Source of the DNA: Lachnospiraceae bacterium
Lineage (GTDB): Bacteria > Bacillota > Clostridia > Lachnospirales > Lachnospiraceae
Reading direction: 5' to 3'
DNA: 62,926 nucleotides
Assembly (NCBI GenBank): GCA_009911195.1
Contig: QXWV01000061.1
Span: 1-62,926, forward strand
The position numbers were made by a program, and so were the translations under genes. Numbering within the stretch: position 1 is the first letter of the stretch; every line of letters starts with the position of its first letter. Shown in pieces: positions 43,459 to 52,219 of the stretch. The notes under the pieces are model-generated. The model was not told the origin of the DNA, searched no databases, and saw nothing but the letters and a program-made list of their open reading frames with translations.

Positions 43459-44622
43459 CTATGATATATTGCGCATATAGATTTCCAAATCACCTAAAAA
43501 CCTGTCCCAGGCGTCTTCGTGCTCCACATAATATTTGGGGCAGTTTTTGCCGCCCTCGTCATAATGGCGCAGCACATCCCCCGGCTCCAGTTCATATTTA
43601 TGTAAAAGCCAAGCAGTAAGTTCTATCAGGGAATTATAAGTTGCTGACTCAAATTTACCATTTTCATTTATATAACAGCATTCGATGGAGATAGAATCAT
43701 AATTCCGCCCCTTCACCGCATAGGCAATCTCCTTGGTCGGTATGCATTGTACGATGGTTCCGTCAAAGCCAATTACAAAATGGGCGCTGGCAGAACGCTC
43801 GTGGCTCTCGGCAAGCGACTCAAAATAGCTCCGGTTCTGCTCCGCCGTTGTTCCTGCATTTGCTGTATAGTGGATAAAAATGCTTTTTACTTCCGGCAAT
43901 TCTTCCCCGGGCCTGGAATATTCGTTTACAGTCAGCAAATCTACAGCCAGTTCCGGGCGCTCCAATTCCAAAGCGTAAAAATCTGCCCATTTCCTGATGT
44001 CCTGGACAGGAGCCACCTCTTCCACATCCACCGTGGATACGGCAGACGCTGCTTCTTCCTTTTCTTTCCATCCCGTGTAAAAATATACCGCCAGCCAGGC
44101 TATCATGACAAAGAATACCGTTGCTACGAAAAGGGTGAAAAAAGTTGCTATTCCATGAATAATCCTTACCCGCCTCTTGCGTTTTTTCTTTCTCTTTTTT
44201 ATTTCCTCCGCCTTTGAACTTTTAGGTGCCGGTTTCTCTATTCTCCGTTTTCGTAGCCTTGATTCCTCTTCTTCCTGCCAGTCATCCTCGTAGCTCTCTA
44301 CCCAATCCTCCCATACTTCGTTTTCTTCTTGCCAGCCTGTCCTTCCTAGCAGGCTTTGGCTTTCTCCTCTCCTGGATACTCTCCGCGATGACATCGGGCT
44401 TTCTTCTTCCTCCCAATCCTCCAAAGCCTTTCTCTGCGGCCTTCTTTTCTCTCCGCTGGACTTTCTCCGAGATGACCCCGAACTTTTTTCCTGCCAGTCA
44501 TCCATCGGCCATTCTTCCAGTTCCCGCCTTCCTGCCGGGCGGCTTGCCTTACGGTTTCGGCTTCTGTAAGCCTGTTCCTCCTCTTCCTCCAAGTCAATCA
44601 ACTCTAATTCGTGTATACCCAT
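43459..44622 (-). CDS. Membrane-anchored N-acetylmuramoyl-L-alanine amidase (Amidase_2)
   Basis: 387 residues. The first ~165 are highly charged Arg/Glu/Ser/Trp-rich with EEEEE runs and RRKSSGEKRR-type patches, likely cytoplasmic. One membrane segment follows (about 170-195, IATFFTLFVATVFFVMIAWLA). The Amidase_2/PGRP domain is outside (about 240-380), with zinc ligands in FIHYTANAGTT and LRHYDEGGKNCPKYY. It would cleave MurNAc-L-Ala bonds. The start is uncertain: GTG at 44634, ATG at 44625 and ATG at 44622 all fit; 44622 has the best spacing from GGGGGA. The long basic/acidic intracellular head is unusual for an amidase. Confidence 0.85.
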   Translation of the reverse strand: MGIHELELIDLEEEEEQAYRSRNRKASRPAGRRELEEWPMDDWQEKSSGSSRRKSSGEKRRPQRKALEDWEEEESPMSSRRVSRRGESQSLLGRTGWQEENEVWEDWVESYEDDWQEEEESRLRKRRIEKPAPKSSKAEEIKKRKKKRKRRVRIIHGIATFFTLFVATVFFVMIAWLAVYFYTGWKEKEEAASAVSTVDVEEVAPVQDIRKWADFYALELERPELAVDLLTVNEYSRPGEELPEVKSIFIHYTANAGTTAEQNRSYFESLAESHERSASAHFVIGFDGTIVQCIPTKEIAYAVKGRNYDSISIECCYINENGKFESATYNSLIELTAWLLHKYELEPGDVLRHYDEGGKNCPKYYVEHEDAWDRFLGDLEIYMRNIS

Positions 44623-44780
44623 CATTTCCCCCACGCAAATAATGCTTTTCGCTGTAATATCTGTATTTTCCGGAAAATAGCTGTGCCACTTTTCAGCATC
44701 GTCAGTGTTTCTCTATATTATAGATATCACAAAATGAAAACCAGGTACATACTTTTATAAATTATTAAGATTTCCCGCCA

Positions 44781-45680
44781 TTATATCATATCCAAAAAAT
44801 TCAATTGATTTTCCCCATAATTTTTCTTATAAGCATTAATTATATCTTTCTTGCGGTACAAAATCCCTCTCCGCTCGCATTCCTCTGCAAATTTCCGGTA
44901 CAGTTGCACCGCTTTTGGCGAACGGCATTCATAAGAATTCCCATATTGTTTCCTATATTTGCCTACCAGGTTCTCATCGGGAAAAAGTGTATTCAGTTTC
45001 CCATAATAATAATCCCTTTGGTTTTGCCGCAATGTCATGCCAAAGGCAGGGTAGATGAAACGGCAGCCGCATTCATCCGCTTGTTTCACTATTGCCAAAA
45101 TATTTTCTTCATTATCTTCCAGAAATGGCAAAACCGGCATAAGAAGTACGCCGGCAAATATACCATTCTCCCCCAGCCTGGCCAATGCCTGAAACCGCCT
45201 GGAAGAAGCGGCCGCCCCCGGCTCTATTTTTTCCGACAGGGCATCATCCGCAGTTGTTATTGTTATTTTACATAGAACCGGGGAATGCTCCCGGATACTG
45301 GATAAAATATCCACATCCCGTGTTATCAATGCACTTTTCGTAGCAATCGCCACTCCAAATTCATAGGCATCCACCAGTTCCAGTGCATGTCTTGTCAGGG
45401 AAAGCTTTTCTTCAAATGGATTATACGGGTCGCTCATAGCGCCTGTTCCGATTACGCCCTTTTTCACTTTCCTGCGCAAATCATCCCTGATAATCTGCAA
45501 AGCATTTTCTTTTGCCCGTACTTTATCGAAATCCTCAATATGATAACACTCGGAACGGCTGTCACAGTAAATGCATCCATGGCAACAACCTTTATATATG
45601 TTCATATTATAATCCATTCCAAACCAGTCCGGGCTTTTGGTTCTTGTCACTATCGTCTTTGCCGGAATATATTCTATCAC
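44781..45680 (-). CDS. SPL-like radical SAM protein
   Basis: 299 residues. The radical SAM cluster motif Cx3Cx2C is in GCCHGCIYCDSRS near residue 32, after the family opener EYIPAKTIVTR. GTGAMSDPYNPFE and ATKSALITRD are the next conserved blocks. The family is related to spore photoproduct lyase and the Rv2578c group; true SPL has other conserved Cys residues that I do not see clearly. The GTG at 45680 is favoured because AGGG is 6 bases away and homologues begin near EYIPAKT; an ATG two codons earlier is the alternative. The substrate is unknown. Confidence 0.82.
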   Translation of the reverse strand: MIEYIPAKTIVTRTKSPDWFGMDYNMNIYKGCCHGCIYCDSRSECYHIEDFDKVRAKENALQIIRDDLRRKVKKGVIGTGAMSDPYNPFEEKLSLTRHALELVDAYEFGVAIATKSALITRDVDILSSIREHSPVLCKITITTADDALSEKIEPGAAASSRRFQALARLGENGIFAGVLLMPVLPFLEDNEENILAIVKQADECGCRFIYPAFGMTLRQNQRDYYYGKLNTLFPDENLVGKYRKQYGNSYECRSPKAVQLYRKFAEECERRGILYRKKDIINAYKKNYGENQLNFLDMI

Positions 45681-45761
45681 TGGCATCCCTCATCATTTCA
45701 CTCTATCCGTGCACCACATGCAAAGTACCGTATCAGGGCTTCCAAAAAAAGCTCCCACTTG

Positions 45762-46946
45762 CTATCCCTGTACCTGTAACAGCCGGTTTTTCAGGTCTCC
45801 TTCAATACGGCGCAGTTCTATTTCGGCCTCCCTGCGTTTTTCCCTTCCTTCTGTCTGTATCCTCAGCACCTCATCCAAAGTGGTAATCAAAGACTCATTT
45901 GTCTGTTTCAACGTTTCAATGTCAATAATGCTCCGTTCCGCTTCTTTTGCCGTCTCAACCGTGGCCATCTTCAGCATCGCAGCATTTTTCTTTAGCAGTT
46001 CGTTGGTCATATCCGTCACTTCCCTCTGGGCTGCCGCCGCCTGGGTGGAATGGTTAATGCCCAGCGCCAATACCATCTGGCTCTTCCATAAGGGAATTGT
46101 ATTTACGAGGGTGGACTGGATTTTCTCCGACATCAGGGTGTCATTGCTCTGCACCAGACGTATCTGGGGCGCCATCTGGATGGAAACCATCCGTGTCAGC
46201 TCCAAATCATGGATTTTCTTTTCAAAACGGTCACACAAAGCTACAAAGTCATTCACCGCCTGGGCATCCTCAGGAAAATTGCTGGCCTGGGCCTTTGCCA
46301 TCAGTACCGGAAGCTCTTCCTTCCTTACCTTCTCTAACTTTTTCTTTCCGGCAATAATATACATGGACAGTTCTTTAAAATAATTCTTATTTAATTCATA
46401 CATTTTGTCCAACATTGCGGTATCTTTGAGCAGTTGAATCTGATGCCCTTCCAAAACCCCGCAGATTTTATTGATATTTGCTTCTGCCTTATCATATTTA
46501 CTCTTCATGGCCGTTATTTTATTGCTGCTTTTCTTAAACAGCCCGAATATCCCTTTTTCCTCTTCCTCATCAAACTTTTTCAGTTCACAGACTACCCCGG
46601 ATAAAAGTTCCCCGATTTCCCCCAGGTCTTTGCTCCTTACATTGGCCAATGCCGTTTCCGAAAAATCCGCAATTTTCTTCTGTGCCCCCGCACCATACTG
46701 GAGCACCACTGTAGAATTGTTCAAATCAATGGCCCTGGCAAAATCATCCACCATTTTCCTCTCTTCCGGTGTCAGCGTGCTCTCATCAAACACCGGCGCT
46801 TCCTTTTTCTCTTCCGCCGCTGTTTCCACAGCCACTGAGACTTCTGCCGCTTCTTCCGGCAAAGCCGGAGCATGGGGCTCTTCCCTTATTTCTTCAAAAG
46901 GATTTAATGTCAATACCGGTCCTGCATTTTTTGTCTCTTCCATCAT
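45762..46946 (-). CDS. TelA/KlaA family toxic anion resistance protein
   Basis: 394 residues, mostly alpha-helical with long coiled-coil potential. The TelA family core is visible from about 75 to 385 (STVLQYGAGAQKKIADFSE, LGEIGELLSGVVCELKKF, SLITTLDEVLRIQTEG). TelA proteins accompany XpaC/YceG-like proteins and are tied to resistance to tellurite and to envelope stress; the mechanism is unknown. It follows the XpaC-like gene by 100 bases on the same strand, the usual pairing. The Ala/Glu-rich first 60 residues are low-complexity. Confidence 0.88.
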   Translation of the reverse strand: MMEETKNAGPVLTLNPFEEIREEPHAPALPEEAAEVSVAVETAAEEKKEAPVFDESTLTPEERKMVDDFARAIDLNNSTVVLQYGAGAQKKIADFSETALANVRSKDLGEIGELLSGVVCELKKFDEEEEKGIFGLFKKSSNKITAMKSKYDKAEANINKICGVLEGHQIQLLKDTAMLDKMYELNKNYFKELSMYIIAGKKKLEKVRKEELPVLMAKAQASNFPEDAQAVNDFVALCDRFEKKIHDLELTRMVSIQMAPQIRLVQSNDTLMSEKIQSTLVNTIPLWKSQMVLALGINHSTQAAAAQREVTDMTNELLKKNAAMLKMATVETAKEAERSIIDIETLKQTNESLITTLDEVLRIQTEGREKRREAEIELRRIEGDLKNRLLQVQG

Positions 46947-47046
46947 TCGCTTTACTCCCTTTTCCCTGCTTTTTGCCTTATTGCTTCAACTACTTTCCGA
47001 GTTATCCTTTTCCATATTTTACTTAATTTTCCTCATTTTGCTTATC

Positions 47047-48258
47047 CTACTTGACCTTAATCCCGTCCTCCAAAAGCCCTTCCTGCGCCAGCATTGTAGA
47101 CATTACCGATATATCCGTAGAAATATCCATGGCATCATCTGCAAACAGCTTATCAAACATTTTCTCAAAAGCCTGGTTGATATTATCCAGCATTTCTTCT
47201 ATTTCTTTCTTCGCGCTGGTAATATTTTCCCCCTGTACCGGCTGCTCGCTGAACTCATGGTATGTCTGGACCAGCTTTAAAGTTGTGGGCATATAATAAC
47301 TCATAAACTTCCTGATATCCGGCAGTTTCTCCGGATTATCTTCAATATGGTCAAAGATTTCCTTACATACCCTTTCCAGGCGGTATAATTTATTGGAAAT
47401 ATCTTCCCCCGGGATATCATCGTTAATATTCCGTATCCTGCGGATATATTCATTGCCCTCTTCCACTGTCAGCTTTACCTGTTTCCTCACCGGGTCATTC
47501 TCCAGCATCTCCTGTTCCCTGGCCAGCCTGTCCGCTTCCTCTTTTCTGCGTTCCAGCTCCTTCTGGGCATTCAAGTACAATTGATAGGACTCTTCCGTCA
47601 GCATAAAGCATGTCTCCTGGGCATCCAAATGCCCTTCCTTGAACCATCCTTTATGAATCATCTTTTTCAAATCTTTCACTACGAATTTTTCACTTTTATG
47701 CACTGCTTCAGCCAGACCTTTAATAGCATAAAAATCTTTCTGTCCCATGGTTTTCACATATTTTCTGAATCGTCCGGCCCTGCGCCTTAAAAAACCTCCG
47801 GCCACCGCAGCAAATGTACATGCTGCAGCAAAAACACCCAGTACGCTGGAAGCCACTATCCCTTCTTCCATCATTCCTGCCACAAATGTAGCCGTATACC
47901 CCAGCAAAGCCAAAGGCCACCCGATGATTGCGCCACATGTTCCGAAAATAGTGAGCAATATCCCTATCACTCTCCCCTGTGGCCTCCTGACTACAGGAAG
48001 CTGCCTCCTCTGGCTCTCCGGACATGTCCGTTCCCTGCTTTCCTTATGCGCCCCCTTAGCAAAGCTGCCCTGGTAGGCTTCCATATTTTTGTTCACATAA
48101 TCCGCCATATCCTTGGCTGACCTACGGACATCTTCCATCCTGCCTTCTACCGTCCTGCGGATATTTTCCTGAACATCCTTCATTTCCCGCGAATTAACAA
48201 ATTGTTCTATTTTCTCTCCGATTTCCTGCCCCAATGTAGAAAAATCCAAGTCGCCCAT
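47047..48258 (-). CDS. XpaC-like (5-bromo-4-chloroindolyl phosphate hydrolysis) family protein
   Basis: 403 residues. A polar N-terminal helix (EIGEKIEQFVNSREM) is followed by three closely spaced membrane helices (about 90-155) and a long cytoplasmic coiled coil. The C-terminal domain (about 260-395) with DKLYRLERVCKEIFDHIE-like helices and YYMPTTLKLVQTYHEF is the XpaC hallmark. Paired with TelA downstream, it is commonly an envelope-stress module. The start is uncertain: the frame opens 33 codons earlier, and MGDLDFSTLG at 48258 fits the family; ATG at 48270 is possible. Confidence 0.82.
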   Translation of the reverse strand: MGDLDFSTLGQEIGEKIEQFVNSREMKDVQENIRRTVEGRMEDVRRSAKDMADYVNKNMEAYQGSFAKGAHKESRERTCPESQRRQLPVVRRPQGRVIGILLTIFGTCGAIIGWPLALLGYTATFVAGMMEEGIVASSVLGVFAAACTFAAVAGGFLRRRAGRFRKYVKTMGQKDFYAIKGLAEAVHKSEKFVVKDLKKMIHKGWFKEGHLDAQETCFMLTEESYQLYLNAQKELERRKEEADRLAREQEMLENDPVRKQVKLTVEEGNEYIRRIRNINDDIPGEDISNKLYRLERVCKEIFDHIEDNPEKLPDIRKFMSYYMPTTLKLVQTYHEFSEQPVQGENITSAKKEIEEMLDNINQAFEKMFDKLFADDAMDISTDISVMSTMLAQEGLLEDGIKVK

Positions 48259-48672
48259 CCCAATCACCATGCCCTTTCCATTTCCACATCCTGCAAACTT
48301 TGGGCCACAGGCACAAATTTCAAACTCCAGGTTATGTACCATTGTAGTATAACACATACATAATAAATATTACAAGAGGAGGGGCGCGGGGCGAAGGGAA
48401 ATCAATTTTCATGGGCGGTGCATCGAGCAGGGCGGTTGGCCTATGCAGGATTCCGTTCATACTTTGTTCATATTCATTTATAAAAAACTTCAATTCCTCA
48501 TCATTCTTTAGACATTTATTTCCCGTATACTAAATTCATAAGATACACAGCAAGCCAATAACAAGACAGCCAGAGTTAATTGCTTTTTTAAATAACTTTT
48601 TCATAATAAATGGCAAGTAAAGACACCTTTACTTGCCATCCTCCCTTTTCAGGGATTTTTATATCATTCCAT
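48259..48672. other. Intergenic stretch with a dispersed-repeat arm and a terminator
   Basis: The stretch carries GGAAATCAATTTTCATGGGC (48397-48416), an unpaired copy of the arm at 7481-7499, and the terminator described next. The rest is AT-rich with no gene seen. The first ~100 bases belong to the open frame upstream of the XpaC start, which may be coding if an earlier start is used. Confidence 0.5.
48610..48639 (-). terminator. Terminator of the sigma/anti-sigma pair
   Basis: ATGGCAAGTAAAG and CTTTACTTGCCAT pair perfectly (13 bp, 4-base loop) about 34 bases after the leftward stop at 48673; the following sequence is T-rich but interrupted. Confidence 0.75.
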
Positions 48673-49644
48673 TTATTCCGCTTCGCTTTCGATAATCTCT
48701 TTCGCCATATTCAGCAGTTCATCCCCACTTAAGGAAAGGTCGAATCCGTTTATTGAATATTGGATGCCATCCTTTATCCAGCCAACGTAATAGGACTGGC
48801 TAATTTCTACTTGTTCCGAACCATAGGCCAACTGGAAATGCCCTTTTTCCATATTTGCTTTGTCCTCTTCCGTTAATTCATAGTCCGGCGGCACTGCTTT
48901 ATAAGTATCCTTGCTATATCCCACCGTAATATCGCCTACATTTAAAGTTTTATCCCAATCCTCACTGCTAAAAGAACCTTCCCCAGAGAACATCTTCGAT
49001 ATATAGACTGCCAGTTCCTCCTTTCCTTTGGCATACTCCACGCTTAACCCTTTGCGTTCCCCAAGACTTTCTCCTGCCTCATTCTCCACAACCTGTTCAA
49101 TAATACTTATTCCCTCAAACCGGAAACCGTTGCTGAAATTTTCTACCACATTTACTGAGTAGCCGATTTCTGATTCCGCCTTTCCCATATCTTCAAATTT
49201 TGTATAGTCCGGGATAGAAGAGCCGTGCCCCGATATAGACACCAGCCCTCTGCCTGCGATAGTTACCATCCCCACTGCAAGGCATGCTGCTGCCACCCCT
49301 ATTGCCACTTTTTTTATACTTATATGCTTCATTTTACGTTCCTCCTTCACTGACCTGTTTCCAATCTGAACATCAATCCGCTGTTTTAAACTGTCAGAGG
49401 CTTCTATCCTTGCGCCGATGCTTTGCAGCGAACTTTTCAACAGGCTATCGGCCTGCTGCCATCCGTGGCCATTTCCCATGCAATCTTTCCATGTTTCTTT
49501 TTCCTGGAACTTTTCCTGGAATCCTTCCTGGCACTTACTTTCCGGCAATTCTTTCCGGCTTTTATCCCTCTGGAATCCCTCCTGGATTTCATCCTTACAG
49601 GAAATACAGTCTGCCATGTTCTGTCCGGCCTCTGCTCTCTTCAT
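48673..49644 (-). CDS. Anti-sigma factor-like membrane protein (DUF4367-type C-terminus)
   Basis: 323 residues. A polar, Cys-containing N-terminal part (about 1-102, MADCISCKDEI) is followed by one membrane segment (about 108-130, IKKVAIGVAAACLAVGMVTIAG). The extracellular region includes YVGWIKDGIQYSINGFDLSLSGDELLNMAKEI, a DUF4367-like ending common in clostridial anti-sigma factors. GGAGG precedes the ATG. It overlaps the sigma factor gene by 50 bases, so the two are translationally coupled and should form a sigma/anti-sigma pair. The stimulus is unknown. Confidence 0.8.
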   Translation of the reverse strand: MKRAEAGQNMADCISCKDEIQEGFQRDKSRKELPESKCQEGFQEKFQEKETWKDCMGNGHGWQQADSLLKSSLQSIGARIEASDSLKQRIDVQIGNRSVKEERKMKHISIKKVAIGVAAACLAVGMVTIAGRGLVSISGHGSSIPDYTKFEDMGKAESEIGYSVNVVENFSNGFRFEGISIIEQVVENEAGESLGERKGLSVEYAKGKEELAVYISKMFSGEGSFSSEDWDKTLNVGDITVGYSKDTYKAVPPDYELTEEDKANMEKGHFQLAYGSEQVEISQSYYVGWIKDGIQYSINGFDLSLSGDELLNMAKEIIESEAE

Positions 49645-50194
49645 TGTCTGCGCCTCCTTCCTCCCACATAACCAGCTTCCCTTTCAGTTTCTTTCTTGCT
49701 GCAAACAGCCTGGACTTTACCGTACCTTCTGTACACCCCAGCACGCGGGCAATTTCCTTCGTGGGCATTTCGTTAAAGTAATACAATACCACTACCGCCC
49801 GATGTTTAAAATCCAATGACTGTACTGCCAATTTTACCTTCCTGTCTGTTTCTGTCTGTATAATCCGGTCCAAAGAGGTAATACCGTCCGTCGCATCCGC
49901 CCGTATGGCAATGTCCTCTTCCGGGATTTCCCGTTTGCGCTTTTTCATTTGCCTATATGCAGTGCGGTACAATATTTGAAAAAGCCATGGCTTAAAGCCC
50001 TCATTCTTTTTCAAATCGCCAATGTGCAGAAAGCATTTTACAAATGTTTCCTGTACAATGTCTTCCGCATCATATATCTGGCCGCTTACAAGGTATGCCA
50101 TACGCAGAAGTGTATTTTTATATTTTTCGTACAAGACATCGAAGGCTTGTTTGTCCCCAGCTTTCATGCGTTGCACCAGTTCTTTTTCATCCAC
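49595..50194 (-). CDS. ECF-type RNA polymerase sigma factor
   Basis: 199 residues. Sigma region 2 lies about 10-80 (DVLYEKYKNTLLRMAYLVSG, DAEDIVQETFVKCF, FKPWLFQILYRTAYRQM), and region 4 about 120-175 with LYYFNEMPTKEIARVLGCTEGTVKSRL. The start is GTG, with AAAGGAG about 10 bases ahead. The C-terminal tail (about 175-199) is coded in the overlap with the anti-sigma gene. Upstream is the palindromic element at 50277-50526, which lies between this gene and the DUF262 cassette. Targets are unknown; self-regulation is typical. Confidence 0.9.
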   Translation of the reverse strand: MDEKELVQRMKAGDKQAFDVLYEKYKNTLLRMAYLVSGQIYDAEDIVQETFVKCFLHIGDLKKNEGFKPWLFQILYRTAYRQMKKRKREIPEEDIAIRADATDGITSLDRIIQTETDRKVKLAVQSLDFKHRAVVVLYYFNEMPTKEIARVLGCTEGTVKSRLFAARKKLKGKLVMWEEGGADNEESRGRTEHGRLYFL

Positions 50195-50276
50195 GGTTAT
50201 TTGCTCCTTTTCGTTCCTTCCGATACGTATCTGACTATAAGAGCACGGGCGGAAGAGGATGGTTCATTTTTTTTCA

Positions 50277-50526
50277 TAAAATTAGATTCGGGCGTCAAAA
50301 GCCCTGGCTGCGGAGTGCGCCTGGCATATTGCACAAAAGGTTCGTGCAACTGACTTTTGCGCGATGGAGATGAGACTCATAAATCGTGGAAGCCTCTGCT
50401 GAACACGATTTACGTTTTCAGAGGCTCAGCGGAATACTCCGCACAATGGAAGGCGCACAACTTTTTTGTGCAATATGCCAGGCGCACTCCGCAGCCAGGG
50501 TTTTTGATACCCAAATCTAATTTTAC
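50277..50526 (+). ncRNA. 250-bp palindromic element with pseudoknot core, copy A
   Basis: The ends are terminal inverted repeats starting TAAAATTAGATT; an exact 39-base block begins CCCTGGCTGCGGAGTGCGCC on the left (50302 on) and returns reversed to about 50501. Inside: TCGTGCAA/TTGCGCGA, GAG-ATGAGA-CTC, then AAATCGTG (50381-50388) with CACGATTT (50404-50411), interleaved with AGCCTCTG (50391-50398) and CAGAGGCT (50419-50426). That is a pseudoknot or two competing hairpins. GCGGA-ATAC-TCCGC follows. It may be a miniature transposable element, a structured RNA, or both. No open frame of note and no transposase is present. Confidence 0.6.
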
Positions 50527-50528
50527 AA

Positions 50529-50565
50529 AAAACTATCGGAAAAATTTTCTCTTTCCGATAGTTTT
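50529..50565 (-). terminator. Terminator of the DUF262/DUF3696 cassette
   Basis: AAAACTATCGGAAA (50529-50542) and TTTCCGATAGTTTT (50552-50565) pair perfectly over 14 bp, with a T-run in the leftward direction directly after the last gene's stop. Confidence 0.88.
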
Positions 50566-50577
50566 CTTTCTAATGAT

Positions 50578-51120
50578 TTATATATATCCAAATTCATCCT
50601 CTATGATTTCCGATATCCTTGTTGTTTCCCTGATATTCCTCCCGGTTGTTTTAACTACAAGGCCAAATCCCTCATCCGTCCATGGCAGAACAATTTCAAC
50701 CAGCCCGCCTTCTCGTATTTTTCTTATAAACTTTCTTTCATAAGGATTATATGGCAGTGAATTCACTACCCCAACTATATACGGGCAACGCAATAATCGT
50801 TTGGAAAACTCCTCTAACACATCCATTCCATGGTCATTTCTTAACACAATTTTTTTATCTGAGATGGGCATCCCACATTCAAGCAACTCTATTTCCCTTT
50901 GGTTTTCCATATGCAGAGCATGAAAAACTACATGTTCCTTTGTGCAAATATTTCTAGCATTTGTCGATTTGCCGTCTTTCAAAAAATCAATAGTTGGGGA
51001 ATCCCAATCCGCACTATATATGCTAAAACTCGCTGAATCCAACAAGAACGCCAATGCGAATTGAAAAATAAATCCACTTTTATCTCCTGTTAAATCAACT
51101 CTGCCATTAAAATTCCCCAT
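50578..51120 (-). CDS. Unknown 180-residue protein, third gene of the DUF262/DUF3696 cassette
   Basis: 180 residues, no membrane segment and no recognised domain. Hydrophobic blocks (FIFQFALAFLLDSASFSIY near 17-35, PYIVGVVNSLPYN near 113-125) alternate with charged ones, suggesting a compact alpha/beta fold; it ends ISEIIEDEFGYI. The start lies inside the ATPase gene (31-base overlap), so translation is probably coupled, without a clear ribosome site. It is always possible that the true start is somewhat later. By position it would be the effector or accessory subunit of the cassette; this is inference. Confidence 0.7.
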   Translation of the reverse strand: MGNFNGRVDLTGDKSGFIFQFALAFLLDSASFSIYSADWDSPTIDFLKDGKSTNARNICTKEHVVFHALHMENQREIELLECGMPISDKKIVLRNDHGMDVLEEFSKRLLRCPYIVGVVNSLPYNPYERKFIRKIREGGLVEIVLPWTDEGFGLVVKTTGRNIRETTRISEIIEDEFGYI

Positions 51121-52196
51121 TCATCCAATAGACCTGACGGATAATCGCTTAAGTTCCCTTTTTTATCGACATAAATATTATCTATTTTTGTTTCCTGATT
51201 TCCATTTTTGGAAAAAAACGATACTCCAATTTTTTCATTCCTGACCAGTCCCTGTTTCACCGCCACCCTTACTCCATTGATGATATGGTCGCTATGGGAT
51301 TCACAAATAATCTGGCATCCGTTTTCAGCTGCCAGTGAAATTAATTGAGCAATCATATTCTGACCCTTTGGATGAAGATGCGACTCAGGATTCTCAATCA
51401 GCAAAAGGGTATTCGCATCCGAAATTAGCAGTTCTGTAATAAGCGGTAACACATACGGTATTCCGAATCCCACATTAACCGGCAAAAAAGATTCTGATAC
51501 CAAGCGTTCCCCATCATAATTTATAGTTAATCTTGCTTTTTCTATAAGGGGAATTAACTGGGCAGTCAGTCTTATGCCTGGCGATATCTCTGTCATCCAT
51601 GCCGACACTTGGTCCATTAAGCTATTGGTTTTGCCCATCTTATGGCACAATTTTTCCGGAATCTTAATTTTTTCCCCTTCCATAGCCAAAAAAGGCACAA
51701 CAAACTCTCCCGCAGTTCCCAGCCTTGTGACCCCGTTTCTTTTCCAGTTTTCAATGCTGTACTGTTTCTTAGGCCCTAAATGTTCCGCTCCCAAATACGA
51801 AAAATTATCCGCAAATAATGATGTTTCATAATTTTCCGTCGATTTTTCTCCTATTCGTTCTAATTGGTCACTGTCAGAATCATTTAAATCATAAGTATAG
51901 CTGCAATTATATTTTACCTTATTATCAAACTGGACATAAAACCTTATTTTATCATCTGCTGCGCTTTGGCATAAAATATCTTTCCCTGTGCCTAGCCTGA
52001 CTAAATCTCCATTGGTATATAAATAATCCAAATTAGACTTGTGATTCTCCCAGAAACTCTGTCTCAATAACAACAAAGACTGTATCACGGATGATTTCCC
52101 CATACCGTTCATTCCAAAAAACAAATTCAAATTTTGTAATGGCAGGGATAATCTTTTCAGCGATTTAAAATTTTCTATCTGCATATAACTAATCAT
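51090..52196 (-). CDS. AAA ATPase with DUF3696-like C-terminus (SMC/RecF-like)
   Basis: 368 residues. Walker A GMNGMGKSS at 28-36, after the family opener MQIENFKSLKRLSLPL. The insert region (about 60-250) is variable. The Walker B/signature region LLLIENPESHLHPKGQ lies near 285-300, then CESHSDHIINGVRVAV (switch His). The C-terminus IDNIYVDKKGNLSDYPSGLLDEWG matches the DUF3696 pattern. ATPases of this type often act with a partner nuclease or toxin in defence. It follows the DUF262 gene by 23 bases and overlaps the unknown third gene. Confidence 0.87.
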   Translation of the reverse strand: MISYMQIENFKSLKRLSLPLQNLNLFFGMNGMGKSSVIQSLLLLRQSFWENHKSNLDYLYTNGDLVRLGTGKDILCQSAADDKIRFYVQFDNKVKYNCSYTYDLNDSDSDQLERIGEKSTENYETSLFADNFSYLGAEHLGPKKQYSIENWKRNGVTRLGTAGEFVVPFLAMEGEKIKIPEKLCHKMGKTNSLMDQVSAWMTEISPGIRLTAQLIPLIEKARLTINYDGERLVSESFLPVNVGFGIPYVLPLITELLISDANTLLLIENPESHLHPKGQNMIAQLISLAAENGCQIICESHSDHIINGVRVAVKQGLVRNEKIGVSFFSKNGNQETKIDNIYVDKKGNLSDYPSGLLDEWGILMAELI

Positions 52197-52219
52197 CTGC
52201 TAATAGTCATTCCTTTCTT

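Noticed and set aside
48481-48560. Rightward promoter near TATACT
   Set aside because: The only -35-like hexamer is about 11 bases away, too close, and no gene follows on that strand.
50277-50526. Element read as a complete insertion sequence
   Set aside because: Only 250 bases, no transposase frame and no convincing target duplication beyond a possible CA.
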